Of a stretch of 64,000 nt of DNA, positions 58,843 through 64,000 are shown piece after piece. Where the stretch lies: NCBI RefSeq assembly GCF_004365355.1, contig NZ_SODP01000004.1, forward strand, positions 404,266 to 468,265. The letters are read 5' to 3'. The notes under the pieces were generated by a model. That model was not told the DNA's origin. It worked only from the letters and a program-made list of their open reading frames with translations, and made no database searches. The translations under genes were made by a program, and so were the position numbers. Position 1 is the stretch's first letter; each line of letters starts with the position of its first letter. Source of the DNA: Kribbella pratensis. Lineage in GTDB: Bacteria; Actinomycetota; Actinomycetes; Propionibacteriales; Kribbellaceae.

Positions 58843-59166
58843 CTCAGCCCTCCTCTTCACGCGCCGGCGAACGGCCTCACACCCCGTAACGGCCCGGCAC
58901 TGGAAACGGTGAAGCCCGGAGACGTTCACCGGACGTTCATCCGGTAACGCATCCAGGCTCTTGCGACCAAAGCCTACCGGAACGCGGGCCCAGCGTTTCG
59001 GGCCTGTCCACAATCCCCAATCGACCGTTTCAAGTACTTGTTTCATCAAGTGACGGGTTGCCAATTTGCGTGATCGCGTGCACACTCTTAGTCAGCGGCC
59101 CGCCGAAACTGCCGCAGGGGACGGTTCCGGCGGGCCGCTTCCTCGTTCCTCAGCAGCGAAGTCGGT
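58843..59166. other. Intergenic region upstream of purA
   Basis: 324 bp without a credible gene. It contains the purA ribosome site, a GC-rich hairpin (59094-59139) probably ending the VOC transcript, and one copy of the 11-mer ACTCTTAGTCA (59084-59094) that recurs beside the VOC start. No riboswitch-like fold was recognised. Confidence 0.5.
59094..59139 (-). terminator. GC-rich hairpin downstream of the VOC gene
   Basis: AGCGGCCCGCCG (59094-59105) pairs perfectly with CGGCGGGCCGCT (59128-59139), 12-bp arms, 22-nt partly foldable loop, 28 bp after the VOC stop. No T-run. Confidence 0.65.
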
Positions 59167-59652
59167 CTACTCGAGGCCCTCCGGGTTCGAGGCAAGCCAC
59201 TCCTTCACCCGCCGGTCTGCCTCCTCCGGCGAGACGTCCTCGACCTTCGTCAGGATCGCCCAGCGATGCCCGAACGGATCGATCACCGTGCCGAACCGGT
59301 CCCCGGTCATGAAGGTCTGCACCTCTTCCACAGACCTCGCGCCGGCCTCGATCGCCTTCGCGTACGTCGCATCCACGTCCGGCACGTAGTGCACCAGTGA
59401 GGAGTGCACCCACTCGCCGTTCGGCGCCCGCAGCCCGATCTGCGGCATCTGGTCGCTCAACTGCAGCATCGAGTTACCGAACTTCAGCTCGGCCTGACCG
59501 ACCCGCCCGTCCGGCATGTCCTGCCGGCTGATCACCTCTGCCCCGAACACCGACCGGTAGAACTCGATCGCCTTCGGCCCGTCCGAGACGGCGAGGTACG
59601 GGGTCAGCGAGTGATAACCGTCGGGGATGGGGTTTACCGTGTTCGTCGTCAT
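59167..59652 (-). CDS. VOC-family protein (glyoxalase/PhnB-like)
   Basis: 161 residues from ATG 59652. PhnB-like pattern: SLTPYLAVSDGPKAIEFYRSVFGAEV, MPDGRVGQAELKFGNSMLQLSD and GDRFGTVIDPFGHRWAI, with the metal-ligand His/Glu positions partly replaced. Such proteins resemble glyoxalase or antibiotic-binding proteins but lack a proven role. Divergent from an AraC regulator, which may control it. Confidence 0.88.
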   Translation of the reverse strand: MTTNTVNPIPDGYHSLTPYLAVSDGPKAIEFYRSVFGAEVISRQDMPDGRVGQAELKFGNSMLQLSDQMPQIGLRAPNGEWVHSSLVHYVPDVDATYAKAIEAGARSVEEVQTFMTGDRFGTVIDPFGHRWAILTKVEDVSPEEADRRVKEWLASNPEGLE

Positions 59653-59706
59653 GACTCTTAGTCAATGGGGTGACCGGCGTCCCGGTCTTGTAAGAAAGCG
59701 ACAGCC

Positions 59707-60525
59707 GTGACCCAGCCGCCGGACAGCGAGAAGGGCATCCTGCATCCGCGGGAGCAGGCCCGGCACCGCTCGCTGTACCGCCTCGCACCCGGCCCGGACG
59801 CCGGCCGGTTCGTGGAGTGGTACTGGATCGTCGAGTGGGACCTCGACGAGCCCTACACGGCCGAGGTGCTGCCGTTCCCGAGCGTGAACGTGACCTTCGA
59901 GCAGCCGGGCGGCGCGTTCGTGAACGGGGTCTGCACACGCAAGTTCGAGCGTGAGCTGGTGGGTCGCGGCCGCGCCTTCGGAGTGAAGTTCTGGGCCGGC
60001 GGCTTCGGGGCGATCACCGGTCTCGACGTCGGCTCGTTCCGCGACGAAGTCCTGCCGTTGACCGATGTCTTCCCCGACGGCAATCGGCTCGCGGACCTCA
60101 TGTTCACGGCCGAGTCCGACGAACGACGCCGCGCCGTGTTCGAGGCGTTTCTGCGTGACCACCTCGCGCCACCGGATCCGTCGTACGAGTTGGTGCGGGA
60201 GATCGTCACGACGATCGCGTCCGACCGGTCGATGACCCGCGTGGATGAGATCACCGAGCGCTTCGACGTACCGATCCGGACTCTGCAGCGGCTGTTCCGG
60301 CGGTACGTCGGTGTGGGGCCGAAGTGGATCTTGCGGCGCTATCGGCTGCACGACGGCGCCGAGCTACTGGCGCAGGGCGAAGCGACCGAGCTGGCGGAGC
60401 TCTCCGCGTCCCTCGGCTACTTCGACCAGGCGCACTTCTCGAAGGAGTTCAAGCAGCAGATCGGTCTCACGCCGGCGGAGTACGCCACAAGGGCCGCCGC
60501 CGAACGCCAGATCACCTACCGCTGA
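59707..60525 (+). CDS. AraC-family transcriptional regulator
   Basis: 272 residues from GTG 59707. The N-terminal DUF6597-like domain (FVEWYWIVEWDL, PFPSVNVTFEQPGG, GVKFWAGGFGAITG) is followed by two helix-turn-helix motifs (RVDEITERFDVPIRTLQRLFRRYVG and ELSASLGYFDQAHFSKEFKQQIGLTPAEY). It stands 54 bp from the divergent VOC gene and probably regulates it. Its end overlaps the convergent MFS gene by 14 bp. Confidence 0.9.
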   Translation: MTQPPDSEKGILHPREQARHRSLYRLAPGPDAGRFVEWYWIVEWDLDEPYTAEVLPFPSVNVTFEQPGGAFVNGVCTRKFERELVGRGRAFGVKFWAGGFGAITGLDVGSFRDEVLPLTDVFPDGNRLADLMFTAESDERRRAVFEAFLRDHLAPPDPSYELVREIVTTIASDRSMTRVDEITERFDVPIRTLQRLFRRYVGVGPKWILRRYRLHDGAELLAQGEATELAELSASLGYFDQAHFSKEFKQQIGLTPAEYATRAAAERQITYR

Positions 60526-61711
60526 GCTTCACCGTCATCGCCATCAACGTTGCCGTCACCGCCGCTGCGAGCGCGACGACGAAGCCGGACTGCGCACTGT
60601 GCCCGTCGACGACCCAGCCGGCGAATGCGGAGCCCAGTGCGATGCCCGCTGCGCCGCCTGAGTTCAGCCAGGTGAATGCCTGGGTCAGGATCGCAGGGTG
60701 GACAGTCGACTCGGTCAACACCGCGGACAGGGTCTGGAACGGTGCAATCGCCAAGCCAGGAAGCGCTAACGCGAGAGCTGCGGTCAGTGGGGTGTGCGCT
60801 GCGATCAAGGGCACGCAGCTGATGGTCAGCCAGACGAATGCGATGACGAACTGGGTCTCCGGAGCAGTCCGCCAGCGACGTGCGCCGTACACGAGTCCGG
60901 CGAACAGGCTCACCAGGCTGGTGATGCTGTAGAGCGGTCCGGCCAGGCCCGGCGTACCTCTCGAGACTGCGAAGGCCGTGACGGACACCTGCATGCTGCC
61001 GAAGAACAGGCCGATGCCGATGTTCGTACCGACGAGGCCGGCGAATCGCTTGTGTAGTAGGTGTTTCGCGCTCTGGTGTTCACCAGGTGCGGTCGGCGGC
61101 GGCGCCGTACCTCGTTGCATCGCCAGGAGGAGGCCGCCGACCAGCAGGAGACTCGTCGCGAGGATCGAGCCAGCTGCCGGGCTGGTGGACGAGCTGACGA
61201 CGCCAACCAGCCCTGGGCCGACCATGAACGCGATGCCGACGCTCAGTGCCTCTAACGCGAACGCCGACGAGAGCAGTGGGGTGTCGCGGAGCGCGTACGA
61301 CCACCGGGCCGCTGTCTGTGCACTCACCTGCGGGAGCGATCCGCCGGCCAGCACGCCGGCGACAGCAAGTGACCAGAGCGACGCGTCGAAGACAGTGAGA
61401 CTGATGAGCAGAGCCATCGCCGTCGCGTGGGCGAGCAGCGTGACAGGCAACATCCGGGTCTGACCGAAACGGTCGATCAGCCGCGCGACCTGCGGTCCGG
61501 CGACCGCCTCGGCGACGGCGAAGCCGCCGGTGACGCTGCCGGCCGCGGCGTACGAGCCGGTCGATCCGTGGACCAGCCAGACGACGCCGAGGCCGGTCAT
61601 AGCGATCCCGATCCTTGCCGGGGCCGCTGCCAGGTAGAACTTCCACGCGCCAGGGGTACGCAGTACCGCCGTGTAAGTGGGCGTGCCTATCCGTCCGGTG
61701 AGAGCCGGCAC
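60512..61711 (-). CDS. MFS transporter
   Basis: 399 residues from GTG 61711, with GGAAGG 8 bp upstream. About 12 helices; RIGIAMTGLGVVWLVHGSTGSYAAAG and a motif-A-like ARLIDRFGQTRMLP. The closest general group is the small MFS_1 exporters of actinobacteria. Substrate unknown. Confidence 0.85.
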   Translation of the reverse strand: MPALTGRIGTPTYTAVLRTPGAWKFYLAAAPARIGIAMTGLGVVWLVHGSTGSYAAAGSVTGGFAVAEAVAGPQVARLIDRFGQTRMLPVTLLAHATAMALLISLTVFDASLWSLAVAGVLAGGSLPQVSAQTAARWSYALRDTPLLSSAFALEALSVGIAFMVGPGLVGVVSSSTSPAAGSILATSLLLVGGLLLAMQRGTAPPPTAPGEHQSAKHLLHKRFAGLVGTNIGIGLFFGSMQVSVTAFAVSRGTPGLAGPLYSITSLVSLFAGLVYGARRWRTAPETQFVIAFVWLTISCVPLIAAHTPLTAALALALPGLAIAPFQTLSAVLTESTVHPAILTQAFTWLNSGGAAGIALGSAFAGWVVDGHSAQSGFVVALAAAVTATLMAMTVKLSGR

Positions 61712-61860
61712 GGTGTGACCTTCCGCTGCCCGGAGGGGCGGGGGACTCGACCGTGGGCGTCCAGCTTCGCCGGTCTGTCCGTCCGCCTAGAACCGTCCAT
61801 GTTCGGCAAGAAGCGGGGACGCTCGCCGCTTGCCGGCACTGTCAACGGGCATTCATTGGT

Positions 61861-62610
61861 TCAGGTTGACCGGAACATCGTACCGTCCTCGAGCACCGGC
61901 ACGCTCGTACTCTGATCCACCTCTGCCGCGATCGCGACGTCCTCCGGATAGCCGTACTGCGTGAGCTCGCGACCACCGGCGCATTCGTGCAAGAGTTTGG
62001 GCAGCTCGTCGGCAACCGCGTCATACGCCGCGACTGCCGCTCGCGCCTCCGGGGACAGGCCGTCCTGGTCGAGCGCGCTCAAGAACCCGCCGGCTCCCCA
62101 TAGATCCTCGACGGCCGGCCGAAGCGATCCGTCGGACCACCGCTCCCCGGCCGCGATCGCAACAACCCGTTGGTCGGGGCCCTGCTCTCTGACCCAGTCC
62201 GCGGCCGCTCGGCGGTTACGCAACGACACCGCGATCACCGTCGCACCGCCGTCACTGAGCTGCTTGGCGATCGTGGATCCGTTCGGCGACGGCAGCACCA
62301 ACCTGTTGACACCTTGCGAGTTCCGAATCGTCACCGGCGACAGACTCACGTCACCCGGCCGGGCCTCGGACCGCCCCACCGCCAGCTTCGCGCTCCATCG
62401 CTCGGCATAAGCGACGGCCGACTGGTCACGCCACTGATAGGGGTAAACCGCGATCCCGAGATCGGCCGCGACTGTCACCGCTGTGGTGAACGACAAGACG
62501 TCCACCACAGCAACGATGTCCCCGGCAACCACCTCGGCTCCGACGGGTCCCCAGTCGAACCCGACACTGAAGCCGTTCTGTGCATATGGGCCAGCCACCC
62601 GACGGATCAT
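61861..62610 (-). CDS. 2-phosphosulfolactate phosphatase family protein (ComB-like)
   Basis: 249 residues from ATG 62610. ComB-family segments: DIVAVVDVLSFTTAVTVAADLG, LVLPSPNGSTIAKQL, VAIAAGERWSDGSLRPAVEDLWGAGGFL and HECAGGRELTQYGYPEDVAIAAEV. In methanogens ComB makes sulfolactate for coenzyme M; bacterial homologues in organisms without that pathway are numerous and have unknown phosphatase substrates. No ribosome site is obvious. Confidence 0.88.
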   Translation of the reverse strand: MIRRVAGPYAQNGFSVGFDWGPVGAEVVAGDIVAVVDVLSFTTAVTVAADLGIAVYPYQWRDQSAVAYAERWSAKLAVGRSEARPGDVSLSPVTIRNSQGVNRLVLPSPNGSTIAKQLSDGGATVIAVSLRNRRAAADWVREQGPDQRVVAIAAGERWSDGSLRPAVEDLWGAGGFLSALDQDGLSPEARAAVAAYDAVADELPKLLHECAGGRELTQYGYPEDVAIAAEVDQSTSVPVLEDGTMFRST

Positions 62611-62641
62611 GCCGTCGGGCAGCCGCCCCGACAAGCAGGTT

Positions 62642-63049
62642 TCAGCTCAGGGCGTCGGCAGCAGCGGGTGACGAGTCGCGCAGGAACGTGGCGCAACGCT
62701 CGGCCTCGTCCTTCTCGTCGATGAGCGCGGCCGCCTTGCCCAGCGCCGCCAGTGCGCGCAGGAACCCGCGGTTCGGCTCGTGCTCCCACGGCACCGGTCC
62801 GTGCCCCTTCCAGCCGTTCCGCCGGAGCAGGTCCAGCGCGCGGTGGTAGCCGGTCCGCGCGTACGCGTACCCCTCGATGGTCCGGCCGTCCGCCAAGGCA
62901 CCCTCGGCGAGCACGGCCCAGGCCAGCGACGACGTCGGGTACCTGGCGGCGACGTCGGCCGGAGCGGCCCCGTCGGCGAGTTCCGCCGCGGCCGGGTCGA
63001 CCGGTAGTAGTGTCTCGGGTGGGCCTGAGAGCAGATTGTTCAATTCCAT
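62642..63049 (-). CDS. DUF3151 protein
   Basis: 135 residues from ATG 63049. Entirely within the actinobacterial DUF3151 family: LLSGPPETLLPVDPAAAEL, SSLAWAVLAEGAL, YAYARTGYHRALDLLRRNGW and PVPWEHEPNRGFLRALAAL. Small cytoplasmic helical protein of unknown role, near-universal in the phylum. Confidence 0.9.
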   Translation of the reverse strand: MELNNLLSGPPETLLPVDPAAAELADGAAPADVAARYPTSSLAWAVLAEGALADGRTIEGYAYARTGYHRALDLLRRNGWKGHGPVPWEHEPNRGFLRALAALGKAAALIDEKDEAERCATFLRDSSPAAADALS

Positions 63050-63107
63050 AAGCACATCTTCGCCGATCACGCAGCCGTACCGGCACGTGACCGTCTGACG
63101 AAATCTG

Positions 63108-63137
63108 TTGACCGTTCACCCACCGGCCACGGATGCT
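63108..63137 (+). promoter_or_regulatory. Candidate promoter of the HNH gene
   Basis: TTGACC (63108-63113), 18-bp spacer, GATGCT (63132-63137), 57 bp before the start codon. Confidence 0.4.
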
Positions 63138-63193
63138 TGAGACCCTGCGTCAAACCGCCGTGGTTCCCAGCTACGGCCGGAAGGAGGCACCGG

Positions 63194-63643
63194 ATGAGCG
63201 TCATAGTCCTGAACGCGTCGTACGAACCGCTGCACACCGTCTCGATCCAGCACGCCATCCGGATGCTGGTGCGTGAGGTCGCAGTGGTCGAAGAGGCGCA
63301 CGGAGAGCGAACTATCGGCCCCTTCCCGGTCCCTCGTGTCCTGCGCCTGGTCCGCTACGTCGTCACGCATTGGCGCTACGCAGCCGGCCGGATGAAGTAC
63401 AGCAAGCACGGCGTCCTCCGCCGGGACAAGTTCCGCTGCGCGTACTGCGGCCTCGAGAACGCCGACACCATGGACCATGTCCAACCCAGATCCAGGGGCG
63501 GCCGCACCGAGTGGCTGAACGCCGTGGCCGCCCATGCCTCGTGCAACGAGCGGAAAGGCAACCGCACCCCGTCCGAGGCCAACATGCCGCTCCTCTGGCA
63601 ACCCTGGGTACCAACCCGCGCCGAGCTCGTCATAGACAGATGA
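63194..63643 (+). CDS. HNH endonuclease
   Basis: 149 residues from ATG 63194, with AAGGAGG at 63181-63187. After an N-terminal region (VIVLNASYEPLHTVSIQHAIRML) the HNH zinc/metal fold is complete: CAYCG, DHVQPRSRGGRTEWLNAVAAHASCNERKGNRT, with both Cys pairs and the catalytic His. This single-copy actinobacterial HNH protein is conserved across the phylum; its substrate is unknown. The terminator hairpin begins inside its last codons. Confidence 0.92.
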   Translation: MSVIVLNASYEPLHTVSIQHAIRMLVREVAVVEEAHGERTIGPFPVPRVLRLVRYVVTHWRYAAGRMKYSKHGVLRRDKFRCAYCGLENADTMDHVQPRSRGGRTEWLNAVAAHASCNERKGNRTPSEANMPLLWQPWVPTRAELVIDR

Positions 63644-63654
63644 CGAGCTTTTTT
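63624..63654 (+). terminator. Rho-independent terminator overlapping the HNH gene end
   Basis: AGCTCGTCAT (63624-63633) pairs perfectly with ATGACGAGCT (63640-63649), 6-nt loop, followed by a run of T to 63654. The stop codon at 63641-63643 lies in the second arm. Confidence 0.92.
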
Positions 63655-63802
63655 CATGCCCGCGGAGCGGTGCCGGGCTAGAGGTCCTGGACGCCCTGTG
63701 CGGGTCGGCTACATCGAGCCGAATGTGTGGGTCCGGCACGAGTTCTCCACAGGATGAAAGTTGGTGGTCTGCGGGAGGGTGGATCGCGGCAGTTTCTAGG
63801 GC

Positions 63803-64000
63803 ATGAATCCTCAACTTGCTGTGATGGCGTCGATCCGGGGTGGTGTGTTCACCCGGGCCGACGCGCGTGCCTGTGGTTATCCCGACGCTGACATCGACTC
63901 GTTGCTGGACACCGGCTGCTGGCGCCGGATCCGGCGCGGGACGTATGCCGCCCAACGTTCGCTCATGCTCGTGACCGACGAGGTTCTGCACCTGCGGAAG
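63803..64000 (+). CDS. AbiEi-like (type IV antitoxin/winged-helix) protein, partial
   Basis: The first 66 codons from ATG 63803; the gene runs off the right edge. The N-terminus (IRGGVFTRADARACGYPDADIDSLLDTGCWRRIRRGTYA in pieces) is the winged-helix domain of AbiEi-like proteins. In actinobacteria this domain most often precedes a DUF559/Vsr-like nuclease domain. The rest is not available, so whether it is a toxin-antitoxin regulator or a stand-alone nuclease cannot be told. Confidence 0.7.
   Translation, partial: MNPQLAVMASIRGGVFTRADARACGYPDADIDSLLDTGCWRRIRRGTYAAQRSLMLVTDEVLHLRK

Noticed and set aside
58843..59085. N-terminal extension of PurA by 81 residues
   Set aside because: The ATG at 58842 has a strong ribosome site and gives the conserved family start; the extension has no family counterpart.
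58843..59166. Possible purine riboswitch upstream of purA
   Set aside because: No conserved purine-aptamer loops or three-way junction could be drawn; only a terminator-like hairpin is present.
61799..61915. Small plus-strand frame starting MFGKKRGRS
   Set aside because: No ribosome site, no well-placed -10, and it runs antisense into the ComB-like gene.
1..64000. tRNA, rRNA, insertion sequence or prophage genes
   Set aside because: All intergenic gaps over 80 bp were read and none shows a cloverleaf, transposase remnant or terminal repeats.

Overview
The window is very GC-rich DNA with dense, short-spaced genes, frequent GTG starts, ATGA/GTGA overlaps and many TetR/PadR/LacI/ArsR-controlled units. 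This fits a filamentous or soil actinomycete. The gene families (purSQL, F420/PPOX-like small oxidoreductases, SigE-type sigma factors, DUF1707, DUF3151, TIGR04222-like) suggest a Nocardioidaceae/Kribbellaceae-type organism. That is inference; no rRNA, tRNA, CRISPR array or mobile element was seen.

Layout. 1-6.3 kb: start of a sugar-type ABC lipoprotein (runs off the left edge), two tandem paralogous membrane-anchored proteins, an ArsR-type regulator facing an MFS exporter, and a Ser/Thr kinase facing an RNA polymerase sigma factor. 6.3-11.6 kb: MFS exporter and a dihydroxyacetone kinase set dhaK-dhaL-dhaM whose DhaM carries a complete PTS Enzyme I. 11.6-17.2 kb: cupin with an exact internal duplication, a broken GNAT, a PPOX protein, a GH127 arabinofuranosidase facing a LacI regulator, and a DUF1707 protein. 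17.3-22.5 kb: purS-purQ-(membrane phosphatase-like protein)-purL. 22.6-26.4 kb: a five-gene co-directional run PadR, ABC ATPase, FtsX-like permease, CDP-alcohol transferase and small membrane protein. 26.4-38.9 kb: purC, a monooxygenase/TetR pair, a cell-envelope mannosyl/glycosyltransferase operon, purB with two small membrane proteins, a sigma/membrane-partner pair, purD and a secreted protein. 39-41.1 kb: hydrolase, FKBP isomerase, membrane protein. 41.1-51.2 kb: a 1664-residue helicase overlapping an M48 metallopeptidase gene, preceded on the same strand by a siderophore-type ABC importer and, divergently, a siderophore-interacting protein, with an IdeR/DmdR-type iron box between the divergent genes. 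51.3-57.5 kb: alginate lyase-like protein, TetR/PPOX/SDR unit with two operators, DJ-1 protein, DUF1330 protein, second Ser/Thr kinase. 57.5-64 kb: purA, VOC protein, AraC regulator, MFS protein, ComB-like phosphatase, DUF3151, HNH endonuclease and the start of an AbiEi-like gene at the right edge.

How genes work together. Seven purine genes (purS, purQ, purL, purC, purB, purD, purA) all lie on the minus strand but are scattered over about 41 kb and interleaved with unrelated units. Several divergent pairs carry clear palindromes in the shared intergenic space. A recurring promoter arrangement places a TAnnnT-like -10 hexamer 6-8 nt before the start codon, predicting leaderless mRNAs.

Most interesting candidate: the translationally coupled pair M48 metallopeptidase + DUF4011-type SF1 helicase (N-terminal kinase-lobe-like segment, degenerate C-terminal Vsr/MTES_1575-like nuclease), which has the look of an anti-phage or nucleic-acid quality-control system.
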